The notes: a model not told the origin generated them from the sequence alone. 12,768 nt of DNA from Syntrophales bacterium (GCA_023231165.1 JALNVY010000048.1:1-12768); one strand, 5' to 3'; shown: positions 1-8,074, numbered from the stretch's first letter. Translations and numbers: made by a program.

Positions 1-1
1 A

Positions 2-1966
2 GAAGAGAAGGTTCAGTTAAAAGAGGTATATCCGGTACCGGAGAAGATCAAGAAAATGGCCTTTATCAGCGGCAGGGAAGCCTATGACAAGCTCTGGAAG
101 CGATCCATAGAAGACCCGAACGGCTTCTGGTCGGAGATCGGCAAAGAGTATGTGGAATGGTTCAAGCCCTTCGACAAGGTTATGGACTACAACTTCGATA
201 TCAAGAAGGGCGAAATCTATGTGAAGTTCTTCGAGGGCGGGAAACTGAACGTTTCCTACAACTGCCTCGACAAGAACCTCAAGACCCGGGCCAATAAAGT
301 CGCCATCCAGTGGGAAGGCAACGAACCCGGTGAACAAAGGGCCTTGACCTACAAGCAGATGCATGAGGAAGTCTGCAAATTCGCCAATGTCCTCAAGGGA
401 CTGGGAGTTAAGAAGGGCGACCGTGTCTGCCTGTATCTTCCCATGATTCCCGAACTCGCCATCAGCATGCTGGCTTGTACCCGTATCGGCGCCATTCACA
501 GTATCGTCTTCGGCGGATTCAGCTCCGACTCCCTGCGAGACAGACTTCAGGATTCGACGAGCAAGGTGCTGGTTACCTGCGACGGGACCTTCCGGGGGGC
601 CAAGGCTATTCCCCAGAAGGACGGCGCCGACGCCGCCGTCGCCGAGTCTCCCTCCGTAGAGAAGATCGTCGTGGTGAAACGCGTGGGCGACAAGATCAAG
701 TGTGACATGACCGCCGGCCGCGACGTCTATTGGGATGAAGCTATGGCCAAGGCATCGGCCGATTGTCCCCCCGAATGGATGGATGCGGAAGATCCCCTCT
801 TCATCCTCTACACTTCCGGTTCGACGGGGAAGCCCAAGGGCGTTATCCACACCACCGGCGGTTATCTCACCTTCGTGGCCTACACCCACAAGATGATCTT
901 CGATTACCATGAGGAAGACGTCTACTGGTGCACCGCCGACATCGGCTGGGTCACGGGGCATTCTTACATCGTCTATGGTCCGCTGTGTAACGGCGCTACC
1001 TCCGTCATGTTCGAAGGCGTTCCCAACTATCCTGATATGAGCCGTTTCTGGAAGATCGTGGAGAAATATAAGGTCAATATCTTCTATACGGCCCCCACGG
1101 CCATCCGCGCCATCGCCAAGGAAGGCGATGCGTGGACCAAAAAGGCAGACATCTCTTCGCTGCGGATCCTTGGCACCGTCGGCGAACCCATCAACCCCGA
1201 AGCCTGGAAATGGTACTACAACGTCATCGGCCGCGGTGAATGCCCCATCGTCGATACGTGGTGGCAGACCGAGACGGGCGGCATCCTGATTACACCGCTT
1301 CCCGGAGCTATTGACATCAAACCCGGTATGGCCACCCTGCCCTTCATGGGCGTATGGCCGGTCCTCGTGGACGACGAAGGCAAGGAGTTCACGGAGACGG
1401 TAGCCTCCGGCGCGCTGTGCATCAAAATTCCCTGGCCCGGCATCATGCGGGGCGTCTATGGTGATCCCAAGCGTTTCCAGGAGACTTATTTCGAGCAGTT
1501 TCCCGGTTACTATGTCACCGGCGACGGCTGCCGGAGAGACAAAGACGGTTACTATCAGATTACTGGCCGTATCGACGACGTCATCAACGTCTCCGGGCAC
1601 AGAATGGGGACGGCGGAAGTCGAAAGCGCCCTGGTTGCCCATGCGAAGGTTGCCGAGGCGGCGGTAGTCGGTTATCCCCACGAGGTGAAGGGGCAGTCCA
1701 TTTACGCCTATGTCACCCTGAAGAGCGGGATCGCGAAGAGCGACGACCTGAAGAAGGAACTGGTCGCCCATGTCCGGACCCTGATCGGACCCATTGCCAC
1801 CCCGGAGAAGATCCAGTGGGCCGATGGTCTTCCCAAGACCCGCAGTGGTAAGATCATGAGAAGAATCCTGAAGAAGATTGCCGCCGATCAAGTTGGCGAT
1901 CTCGGCGACACAACGACCCTGGCGGATCCATCGGTGGTCGATGATCTCGTCAAAAACAGACTGTAA
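2..1966 (+). CDS. acs: AMP-forming acetyl-CoA synthetase, 5' end outside window
   Basis: Acetate + CoA + ATP <-> acetyl-CoA + AMP + PPi, a cytosolic class I adenylate-forming enzyme. The frame is open from base 2 and the 18 codons before the ATG at 56 already look like the Acs N-terminus (EEKVQLKEVYPVPEKIKK), so 56 is an internal Met and only a few codons should be missing. The 654 residues present compare with about 650 for the family. Visible motifs: P-loop YTSGSTGKPKG (bases 809-841), GWVTGHSY, VGEPINPEAW, TWWQTETGG (1256-1282) and PKTRSGKIMRR, with the catalytic, acetylatable Lys codon at 1850-1852. The Val-Thr, Val and Trp residues that shape the small acetate pocket in characterised Acs are all present, so acetate is the expected substrate. 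In syntrophs such an enzyme can run backwards to make ATP from acetyl-CoA, AMP and PPi; that is inference here. It lies upstream of etfBA in the same orientation, separated by a hairpin. Confidence 0.96.
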   Translation, partial: EEKVQLKEVYPVPEKIKKMAFISGREAYDKLWKRSIEDPNGFWSEIGKEYVEWFKPFDKVMDYNFDIKKGEIYVKFFEGGKLNVSYNCLDKNLKTRANKVAIQWEGNEPGEQRALTYKQMHEEVCKFANVLKGLGVKKGDRVCLYLPMIPELAISMLACTRIGAIHSIVFGGFSSDSLRDRLQDSTSKVLVTCDGTFRGAKAIPQKDGADAAVAESPSVEKIVVVKRVGDKIKCDMTAGRDVYWDEAMAKASADCPPEWMDAEDPLFILYTSGSTGKPKGVIHTTGGYLTFVAYTHKMIFDYHEEDVYWCTADIGWVTGHSYIVYGPLCNGATSVMFEGVPNYPDMSRFWKIVEKYKVNIFYTAPTAIRAIAKEGDAWTKKADISSLRILGTVGEPINPEAWKWYYNVIGRGECPIVDTWWQTETGGILITPLPGAIDIKPGMATLPFMGVWPVLVDDEGKEFTETVASGALCIKIPWPGIMRGVYGDPKRFQETYFEQFPGYYVTGDGCRRDKDGYYQITGRIDDVINVSGHRMGTAEVESALVAHAKVAEAAVVGYPHEVKGQSIYAYVTLKSGIAKSDDLKKELVAHVRTLIGPIATPEKIQWADGLPKTRSGKIMRRILKKIAADQVGDLGDTTTLADPSVVDDLVKNRL

Positions 1967-1972
1967 AATTAA

Positions 1973-2015
1973 ATTTTCCCTGTCCTTATCCTTTGCGGAT
2001 GAGGGCAGGGAAAAT
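1973..2015 (+). terminator. Long stem-loop after acs, no T-tract
   Basis: A 19-bp stem (1973-1991 with 1997-2015, including two G-U pairs) closes on a 5-nt loop (TTTGC), 6 nt after the acs stop. The right arm is not followed by a T-run on the + strand (it continues CGGTTATCG), so it is not a textbook intrinsic terminator in this direction. It could be a 3'-end stabiliser, an RNase processing site or a weak or factor-assisted terminator separating acs from etfBA. The structure is certain on paper; the function is inferred. Confidence 0.55.
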
Positions 2016-2040
2016 CGGTTATCGCGATAGTTTACTTAAA

Positions 2041-2059
2041 TCAGACATTAATTATCTGA
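2041..2059. promoter_or_regulatory. AT-rich dyad upstream of etfBA
   Basis: TCAGA and TCTGA are exact inverted copies separated by 9 AT-rich bases, and two of the inner pairs also match. The site lies 49 nt before the etfB start, in the range where an operator or promoter would be expected. No regulator is recognisable nearby and no clear -35/-10 pair was found, so this is only a candidate site. Confidence 0.25.
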
Positions 2060-2067
2060 AGGGCGTA

Positions 2068-2082
2068 CCGGTTCCGAACCGG
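2068..2082. promoter_or_regulatory. Perfect 15-bp palindrome, possible operator before etfB
   Basis: CCGGTTC, one central C, then GAACCGG: a perfect 7+7 dyad ending 25 nt upstream of the etfB start and 13 nt before its ribosome binding site. A dyad of this size and near-zero spacer suits a dimeric repressor (TetR- or GntR-type regulators commonly control fatty-acid oxidation genes). The link to any such regulator is inference. Confidence 0.35.
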
Positions 2083-2107
2083 GCGTTGGTTCAGGAAGGA
2101 GGACAAT

Positions 2108-2881
2108 GTGAATATTGTTGCATGTGTGAAGCAGGTTCCGGATACGGAGGCCCAGATCAAAGTAAAAGGTGACGGTTCTGGGATTGAAGAGGGCGGCATC
2201 AAATGGGTTATGAACCCCTATGACGAGTTCGGTGTCGAAGAATCACTGAAACTAAAAGAGAAATTTGGCGGCGAGGTGACCATTGTTTCCGTAGGCCCGG
2301 CCCGAACGATGGAAACCATCCGCACTGCCTTGGCCATGGGGGCCGATAAGGGCGTCCAGATCGACGACCCCGCCCTTTACAATGCCGACGCCTATGCTAC
2401 GGCCGAAGCTCTGGCCGCCGCGATCAAGGGCGTTTCCTATGACATCATCTTCTGCGGTCAGCGTGCCATTGATGATGACTCAGCGCAGGTAGGATCCATC
2501 CTCGCGGAGATCCTCGGCATTCCCCAGGTGACCTTTGCGACGAAACTCGAGATTGACGGGACTGCCGTCAAGGCAACCCGGCCCATCGAAGGGGCTGCGG
2601 TGGTTGTTGCGACGTCCCTGCCCTGTGTGATTACGGCCACCAAGGGATTGAACGAGCCCCGCTATGCATCCCTGCCCGGCATCATGAAGGCGAAGAAGAA
2701 GCCCGTTGATATCAAGAAAGCCGCCGACCTCGGCGTGACCGGCGCCTCGAAGTCCAAGGTTGCCAAGTTCACACCGCCCCCCGCGCGACCCCCGGGAAAG
2801 ATCCTCTGCGCGGACGATACGCCTGAAGGAAAGGCTGCCGAGTTGGCGAAGCTGCTCAGGGAAGAGGCGAAGGTTATCTAA
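2108..2881 (+). CDS. etfB: Electron transfer flavoprotein, beta subunit
   Basis: EtfB pairs with EtfA to carry electrons from acyl-CoA dehydrogenases. The 257 residues fit the family (about 250-265). The start is GTG at 2108: it has the strong AAGGAGG at 2096-2102 (5-nt spacer) and gives the typical N-terminus MNIVACVKQVPDTEAQIKV. An ATG two bases earlier is in another frame and meets TGA at once. Other matches are the MNPYDEFGVEE segment (about residue 36), the nucleotide-binding-type stretch CGQRAIDDDSAQVG from residue 116, and the late PCVITATKGLNEPRY region. The gene is followed after 29 nt by etfA, so the two are co-transcribed. A membrane EtfAB:quinone oxidoreductase downstream suggests it delivers electrons to quinone; whether this Etf can also bifurcate cannot be decided by eye. 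Confidence 0.96.
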   Translation: MNIVACVKQVPDTEAQIKVKGDGSGIEEGGIKWVMNPYDEFGVEESLKLKEKFGGEVTIVSVGPARTMETIRTALAMGADKGVQIDDPALYNADAYATAEALAAAIKGVSYDIIFCGQRAIDDDSAQVGSILAEILGIPQVTFATKLEIDGTAVKATRPIEGAAVVVATSLPCVITATKGLNEPRYASLPGIMKAKKKPVDIKKAADLGVTGASKSKVAKFTPPPARPPGKILCADDTPEGKAAELAKLLREEAKVI

Positions 2882-2910
2882 ATTATCAATGATCACGGAG
2901 GAATAAGAAG

Positions 2911-3888
2911 ATGGCAAAAGGTGTATGGATAGTAGCAGAACAGAGAGACGGCGCCTTGAGAAAGGTCAGCTTTGAGCTCGCCAGTACGGCCAGGAAACTG
3001 GCGGATCAGCTTGGCGAAGAGGTCGGCGCCGTTCTGTGCGGTTCCGGCGTTGAGGCTATGGCCGCTGAGCTTGCAAAATATGGTGTGGATAAAATTTATG
3101 TAGCGGACAATGCCGCTCTTGAGCCCTATACGACCGACGCCCATGCGTTGGCCATAGCGAAGGTTGTGAAGGAAAATGATCCTTCCATCCTGTTTCTTGG
3201 CGCTTCCGCCCAGGGCAAGGATCTCTCCGCCAGCCTCGTTGGTAAATTGGCAACAGGCATGGCTACGGATTGTACGGATGTAAAGATTGCCGACGGCAAA
3301 CTTTGCGCCATCCGTCCGATGTATGCCGGCAAGTGCTTCGGCGAAATCGTAATCGATGCGTTCCCCCAGATGGCTTCCCTGCGACCCAATGTCTTTCCGA
3401 TCGTAGAATGCGCCAAAGCGGGCGAAGTCGTCAAATTTGACGCGGGTCTAGATGCGGCGGCTTTGAAAACCAAGGTGGCCGAAATTCTGAAAGAGGCTGC
3501 CGGCAAGATCGATGTGGCGGAGGCGAATATCATCGTATCCGGCGGGCGTGGCATGAAAGGTCCGGAAGGCTACGGAATCCTCGAAGAGCTGGCAGGTCTT
3601 CTCGGCGCCGCCGTTGGCGCCTCCCGAGCGGCAGTTGACGCCGGCTGGCGTCCCCAGTCCGATCAGGTCGGTCAAACCGGCAAGGTCGTTTCCCCGAACC
3701 TCTACATCGCCTGCGGTATTTCCGGCGCTATCCAGCATCTGGCCGGGATGAGCTCCTCCAAATATATCGTGGCGATCAACAAGGATGCCGAGGCCCCGAT
3801 CTTTGCGAGGGCGGATTATGGTATCGTGGACGACCTCTTCAAGGTTGTTCCCGCGCTGACCCAGGAAGTCAAGAAGCTGTTGGCTTAA
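2911..3888 (+). CDS. etfA: Electron transfer flavoprotein, alpha subunit
   Basis: EtfA holds the FAD that exchanges electrons in the EtfAB heterodimer. The 325 residues are the standard length, without the extra N-terminal ferredoxin domain found in some anaerobe EtfA proteins. The C-terminal FAD domain is clear: SGGRGMKGPEGYG from residue 210, GASRAAVDAGW (Ser238-Arg239), DQVGQTGKVVSPNLYIACG (Gln255-Thr256-Gly257) and GISGAIQH (269-276), then the INKDAEAPIFARADYGIV ending. The ribosome binding site GGAGGA precedes the ATG. An intrinsic terminator follows, so etfBA is a compact two-gene unit. Confidence 0.97.
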   Translation: MAKGVWIVAEQRDGALRKVSFELASTARKLADQLGEEVGAVLCGSGVEAMAAELAKYGVDKIYVADNAALEPYTTDAHALAIAKVVKENDPSILFLGASAQGKDLSASLVGKLATGMATDCTDVKIADGKLCAIRPMYAGKCFGEIVIDAFPQMASLRPNVFPIVECAKAGEVVKFDAGLDAAALKTKVAEILKEAAGKIDVAEANIIVSGGRGMKGPEGYGILEELAGLLGAAVGASRAAVDAGWRPQSDQVGQTGKVVSPNLYIACGISGAIQHLAGMSSSKYIVAINKDAEAPIFARADYGIVDDLFKVVPALTQEVKKLLA

Positions 3889-3895
3889 ACACCAG

Positions 3896-3931
3896 AACCG
3901 GGAGCGGCCTCAAAGCCGTTCCCGGTTTTTT
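3896..3931 (+). terminator. Intrinsic terminator of etfBA
   Basis: A 13-bp G+C-rich stem (3896-3908 with 3915-3927, one G-U pair) with a 6-nt loop runs into six T (3926-3931), just 7 nt after the etfA stop. This is a classic Rho-independent terminator and separates etfBA from the oxidoreductase gene downstream. Confidence 0.9.
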
Positions 3932-3973
3932 CATTGTAAAACATATGTCGCGAGACTTGGGAAGATCAACCGG

Positions 3974-3997
3974 CGGTGAAGCTGGTGAGCTTCCCCG
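3974..3997 (+). other. Leader hairpin before the oxidoreductase gene
   Basis: Nine of ten pairs form between 3974-3983 and 3988-3997 around a GGTG loop, including the perfect GAAGCT/AGCTTC core. The hairpin ends 11 nt upstream of the GGGAGG ribosome binding site (4009-4014). It could influence initiation or mark a processed 5' end, but it may be chance. Confidence 0.25.
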
Positions 3998-4018
3998 GTC
4001 ACGAGTCAGGGAGGATGT

Positions 4019-6226
4019 ATGGAGCTATCAACTTTTTCGATAGGCCATGAAGGCAGGGAGGTTTTCTGGAATGCCGAGCATTTCGAACCCATCCTGTTCA
4101 TGTTGACCTTTGTCGCCATGGCCATCTTTGCCTATGGGGTTTATCGGCGCTGGCTCATGTGGACAGCGATCGGCAAACCCGAGGACCGAACGGATGACAG
4201 AAATGAACGGATTAAAGCGCTGCTGAAAAATGGGCTGCTCCAGATCAAAACGTGGTCTGATCCCTATCCGGGCGTCATGCATGGCTTGATATTTTTTGGT
4301 TTTGTCGTACTCTTTTTCGGAGCCGCCTTTGACGCCACGGAGTTTCATGTGGCCGAGCCCTTGGGCGTGCCGTTTCTCGTCGGGAAGTTCTATCTGTTCT
4401 TTTCTTTTCTGATGGACCTGTTCGGATTGGCCGTACTGGGCGGTGTGCTTATGGCCCTGGACAGGCGTTATCTCACGAAACCGGATCGCCTCGGTTATAA
4501 AGGGGAACCGGATAACCGGCCCGACGACGCGATCGTCCTGCTCCTCATTGCCGGGATTATCGTTACGGGCTTTATCATCGAAGCTCTGCGCATCAGCGTG
4601 ACCTGGCAGCAGACGCCTTGGGAAGTATGGTCCTTCGTGGGCTGGACCCTTGCCAAGGCCTTTACCGGCGTCAGTCCGGAGGCCGCGAAAGCGATGCACA
4701 AATGGGCCTGGTGGATCCACACGGCGTTTGCCCTAGGATTTATCGCCTATATTCCTTATTCAAGATTAATGCACATTATAACTACCCCGGCCAACTACTT
4801 CATGGCAACCCGGAAGCCCATCGGCCAGTTGGAGCCGATCAAGGATTTCGAGAACGCCGAGTCCTTTGGCGTGGGAACCATTGAAGAATTCACCTGGAAG
4901 CAGATCTTTGATTCCGACGCTTGTACCCGCTGCGGACGGTGCCAGGACGGCTGCCCTGCGTATCTGACCGGTAAGCCCCTGTCTCCGAAGAAGTTGGTTC
5001 AGGATCTTAAGAACTACTGGCTTGAGAAGGCCCCCGGCGCTGTCGCGTCCAGAAAAGAGCAACTCATAGCCTCCGGCGAGGGCGCGGCAAATATCAATCC
5101 GAAGCTGAAGGCTCTCTTTGCGTGGCTGGACAAGGCGGATAGGATTGTCGATGAAAATCTGCCCAAAGGCCCGGAACCGACAGAGAAGGCCATGGTCGGC
5201 GAAGTCGTTGAGCTCGATGAACTCTGGGCCTGCACCAACTGCATGTACTGCATGGAAAACTGCTCGGCAGCAATCGAGCATGTGCCCAAGATCATCGGCA
5301 TGCGGCAGTTCAAGGTCCTCATGGAAGCGGATTTTGCTCCGGAGTTGCAGCTTACCTACCGGAATATGGAAAATAACTCCAATCCCTGGGGCATTGGCGC
5401 CCATCTCCGCGCCGACTGGGGTAAGGAACTCGGCGTGAAGACCCTTGCCGAAGATCCCAATGTAGAATATCTATTCTATGTAGGTTGCGCCGGTTCATTT
5501 GATGACCGGGGCAAGAAGGTCTCCGTAGCCCTGGCCAAGATCCTCCAGACGGCCGGCGTCAGCTTCGGCATCCTGGGCACGGAAGAGAGCTGCTGCGGTG
5601 ATTCGGCGATGCGGGGCGGCAACGAATACCTCTATCAGACGATGGCCCAGGCCAACATCGAGGTGATGAATGGCTATGGGGTCAAGAAGATCATCTGCAC
5701 CTGTCCCCACGGTTACAACGCCCTGAAGAAGGATTATCCCCACTTCGGCGGCAATTTTGAAGTGTATCACCACACTGAGATTATTGCGGAACTTATTGAA
5801 AAAGGGAAGATCAAGATTAAGATCCCCGTTGACGATGTCCGCTTTACCTACCATGATTCCTGTTTCCTGGGCCGTTACAATCAGCTCTATGATCAGCCCC
5901 GGAGGATCATTAAGGCGATCCCCGGCGCCCGTCTCGTCGAGATGGACCGAAACCATGAGAAGAGTTTCTGCTGCGGTGCCGGCGGCGCCAGGATGTGGAT
6001 GGAAGAGCACGGCGATCGCATCAACGACGCCCGGGCCAAGCAGGCCATCGATGTCGGCGCCAAGACCATCGCTGTCGGATGTCCCTTCTGTCTGACCATG
6101 ATGAGCGATGGCCTCAAGTTCCACGGTAAGGAAGAAGAAATAGTCGCCCTGGATCTCGCTGAGATCGTCTGGAAGGGCATGGGTCTCGAAGAAGAAAAAG
6201 CCCCGGTCGAGGTCTGCCAAGCGTAA
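4019..6226 (+). CDS. Membrane EtfAB:quinone oxidoreductase, EMO type (CCG domains)
   Basis: The 735 residues combine an N-terminal haem-b membrane domain with HdrD/GlpC-like iron-sulfur domains, the architecture described for the EtfAB:(mena)quinone oxidoreductase EMO (DUF224/CCG family). Five hydrophobic segments lie near residues 22-42, 86-104, 119-147, 171-190 and 229-248. Candidate haem ligands are His88, His110, His227, His234 and His252. Two ferredoxin-type motifs follow: Cys302/305/308/312 and Cys405/408/411/415. Two cysteine-rich CCG domains come next: Cys490, Cys525-Cys526-Gly with Cys560/562, then Cys615, Cys651-Cys652-Gly with Cys688/691; in this family the CCG motifs can bind a non-cubane [4Fe-4S] cluster. 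It would take electrons from EtfAB in the cytoplasm to membrane quinone, which fits etfBA just upstream. The ATG at 4019 follows GGGAGG with a short 4-nt spacer. The main alternative name is a generic heterodisulfide-reductase-like FeS oxidoreductase; the electron partner is inferred from context. Confidence 0.9.
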   Translation: MELSTFSIGHEGREVFWNAEHFEPILFMLTFVAMAIFAYGVYRRWLMWTAIGKPEDRTDDRNERIKALLKNGLLQIKTWSDPYPGVMHGLIFFGFVVLFFGAAFDATEFHVAEPLGVPFLVGKFYLFFSFLMDLFGLAVLGGVLMALDRRYLTKPDRLGYKGEPDNRPDDAIVLLLIAGIIVTGFIIEALRISVTWQQTPWEVWSFVGWTLAKAFTGVSPEAAKAMHKWAWWIHTAFALGFIAYIPYSRLMHIITTPANYFMATRKPIGQLEPIKDFENAESFGVGTIEEFTWKQIFDSDACTRCGRCQDGCPAYLTGKPLSPKKLVQDLKNYWLEKAPGAVASRKEQLIASGEGAANINPKLKALFAWLDKADRIVDENLPKGPEPTEKAMVGEVVELDELWACTNCMYCMENCSAAIEHVPKIIGMRQFKVLMEADFAPELQLTYRNMENNSNPWGIGAHLRADWGKELGVKTLAEDPNVEYLFYVGCAGSFDDRGKKVSVALAKILQTAGVSFGILGTEESCCGDSAMRGGNEYLYQTMAQANIEVMNGYGVKKIICTCPHGYNALKKDYPHFGGNFEVYHHTEIIAELIEKGKIKIKIPVDDVRFTYHDSCFLGRYNQLYDQPRRIIKAIPGARLVEMDRNHEKSFCCGAGGARMWMEEHGDRINDARAKQAIDVGAKTIAVGCPFCLTMMSDGLKFHGKEEEIVALDLAEIVWKGMGLEEEKAPVEVCQA

Positions 6227-6254
6227 CGTAAGGATATAACTTATCAGAAAAAGT

Positions 6255-6295
6255 GCCCCGGTTCTGTCTGAAAGGATGAACCGGGGCTTTTTTTT
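6255..6295 (+). terminator. Intrinsic terminator of the oxidoreductase gene
   Basis: A perfect 10-bp stem (GCCCCGGTTC at 6255-6264 with 6278-6287) and a 13-nt loop are followed by eight T (6288-6295), 28 nt past the stop codon. Strong Rho-independent terminator. Confidence 0.92.
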
Positions 6296-6323
6296 ACACA
6301 TATTGGCTTCTTTGTGCTATAAA
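6293..6323 (+). promoter_or_regulatory. Candidate sigma-70-type promoter for the acyl-CoA ligase
   Basis: TTTACA (6293-6298) and TATAAA (6318-6323) each match the -35/-10 consensus in five of six positions, with a 19-nt spacer that is slightly long. The -35 box overlaps the T-tract of the preceding terminator and the -10 lies about 60 nt before the gene. An independent promoter is expected here because the upstream transcript is terminated. Confidence 0.35.
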
Positions 6324-6382
6324 CGCGTCCAGAGAATGAGGCAGAAATCAACAATAACTTTCCTGAAAGGAGTATGGCGAGT

Positions 6383-8074
6383 ATGGCGGAAGAAAGTATC
6401 TATTTGAAAAAGCCGTGGCTTAAATCCTATGAAAAGGGCGTTCCTGAAACTTTGGTCTATGAGGATCTCTGTATGCCGGAAATCCTGGACCGGACTGCAA
6501 AACAGTTTGCGGAGAGGCCGGCGCTGATTTTTCAGGGGACGACGATCAGTTTCCGGGAGTTAAAAGACATGGTGGACCGGTTTGCGACCTGTCTTACCGA
6601 CTTTGGCGTCAAAAAGGGGGACGCCGTCGCTTTGCTCCTGCCCAATATCATCCCTTGTGTAGCGGCCTACTTTGCCATCCTGAAGATCGGCGCCTTGGCC
6701 GTCATGAACAACCCCCTTTATTCCGATCCGGAACTGGAACACCAGTTCAACGACTCCGGTTCCAAGGTTCTGATTACCCTCGACGTTTTGACCCCCCGGA
6801 TGATCGCCCTCCGTCCGAAGACGAAGATAAAGCAAATCGTTTATACTTGTATTGGCGACTACCTGCCGACGCTTAAACGCGTCCTGGGAAGATGGCTGAA
6901 AAAATATCCTTTTGCCGATATCCCGGCTACGTCTGACGTTTACGGATGGAAGGCATGTCTTGCCAAATATGGCCCGAACCCGCCGGCAGTGAAGAACAGC
7001 TTTGACGAGGTGGCCATGTATCAATACACGGGGGGGACGACCGGCGTTTCCAAGGGCGTTATGCTGACTCATGCCAACCTGAGCAAACAGGTCCAGCAGG
7101 CTTGTGCGTGGTTTCCAAAATTTGCTAAAGGGGAAGAGATCATGCTGGGCGCCTTGCCTTACTTTCATGTCTTTGGTCTCTCTGTCTCCATGAATTTTGC
7201 TATTTATATGGGCTGGTCTCAGGTTCTTGTTCCCCGACCCCAGCCCGAGCCGCTCCTCGAGGCAATCCGGAACTTCCGGCCGACTTTTGCCCCCTTGGTG
7301 CCGACGATGTATATCGGTATGCTCAATCATCCCGATCTGAAAAAAACGGACATGAGCTGCATCAAGGGCGCCTTCTCCGGAAGCGCGCCGCTGCCCGTGG
7401 AGGTGATCCAGGAGTTCGAGAAGGCCACCGGCGCCGTAATTGTCGAGGGTTTCGGGATGACGGAAACCACACCGGTGACCCATGTCAATCCCTTTGCCGG
7501 TGGGGCCAGGAAGATAGGAAGCGTCGGGTTGCCTATCTCGGATACGGAATGCCGCATCGTTGATCTGGAAGACGGCGTTACGGATATGCCCGTGGGTGAG
7601 CGGGGAGAACTCATTGTCAAAGGGCCCCAAATCATGAAGGGTTACAAGGGCAGGCCGGAGGAGACGGCGAACACCCTCAAGGACGGCTGGGTGTACACGG
7701 GCGACATCGCCACGATGGATGAGGATGGTTACTTCTATATCGTTGACCGGAAGAAGGATATGATCATTTCGGGAGGATTCAACGTTTATCCCCGGGATAT
7801 CGATGAGGTCTATTATGAACATGCCAAAGTCCAGGAGGCTTGTTCTATAGGCATTCCCGACGCCAAACGGGGGGAGAACGTCAAACTCTTCATTGTTCTC
7901 AAGGAAGGCGAAACGGCAACCCAGGAAGAGATGATCGAATACGGAAAGACGAAACTGGCCGCCTATAAGCTTCCCACGGAGGTCGAATTCCGCAAGGAGC
8001 TGCCGAAAACAAATGTCGGCAAGATCCTCCGCAAGGAGCTCCGGGCGGAAGAACTGGCGAAAAGGAAGAAGTAG
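6383..8074 (+). CDS. Long/medium-chain acyl-CoA ligase, FadD-like
   Basis: AMP-forming ligase that activates a carboxylic acid to its CoA thioester. With the ATG at 6383 it has 563 residues, standard for FadD. Motifs are complete: P-loop YTGGTTGVSKG (215-225), GFGMTETTP from 356, GWVYTGD (435-441) with the hinge region DRKKDMIISGGFNVYP after it, and PKTNVGKILRKEL with the catalytic Lys547. The start at 6383 is preferred because AGGAG (6368-6372) lies 10 nt before it but only 1 nt before the in-frame ATG at 6374 (566 residues). No membrane segment or signal is seen. The neighbours point to fatty-acid or related acid catabolism, but chain length or an aromatic substrate cannot be told from the sequence. 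It has its own candidate promoter, and its TAG stop runs straight into a heptamer repeat. Confidence 0.92.
   Translation: MAEESIYLKKPWLKSYEKGVPETLVYEDLCMPEILDRTAKQFAERPALIFQGTTISFRELKDMVDRFATCLTDFGVKKGDAVALLLPNIIPCVAAYFAILKIGALAVMNNPLYSDPELEHQFNDSGSKVLITLDVLTPRMIALRPKTKIKQIVYTCIGDYLPTLKRVLGRWLKKYPFADIPATSDVYGWKACLAKYGPNPPAVKNSFDEVAMYQYTGGTTGVSKGVMLTHANLSKQVQQACAWFPKFAKGEEIMLGALPYFHVFGLSVSMNFAIYMGWSQVLVPRPQPEPLLEAIRNFRPTFAPLVPTMYIGMLNHPDLKKTDMSCIKGAFSGSAPLPVEVIQEFEKATGAVIVEGFGMTETTPVTHVNPFAGGARKIGSVGLPISDTECRIVDLEDGVTDMPVGERGELIVKGPQIMKGYKGRPEETANTLKDGWVYTGDIATMDEDGYFYIVDRKKDMIISGGFNVYPRDIDEVYYEHAKVQEACSIGIPDAKRGENVKLFIVLKEGETATQEEMIEYGKTKLAAYKLPTEVEFRKELPKTNVGKILRKELRAEELAKRKK

Noticed and set aside
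17..1891. 624-codon open frame antisense to nearly all of acs
   Set aside because: It is in codon register with acs, so its stops could only arise from TTA, CTA or TCA codons, which this codon usage avoids. The protein has no recognisable motif. The same applies to antisense frames at 2480-2917, 4028-4720, 5495-6301 and 6560-8116.
2106..2111. ATG two bases before the etfB GTG start
   Set aside because: It is in a different frame and is followed immediately by TGA; the GTG frame gives the conserved EtfB N-terminus.
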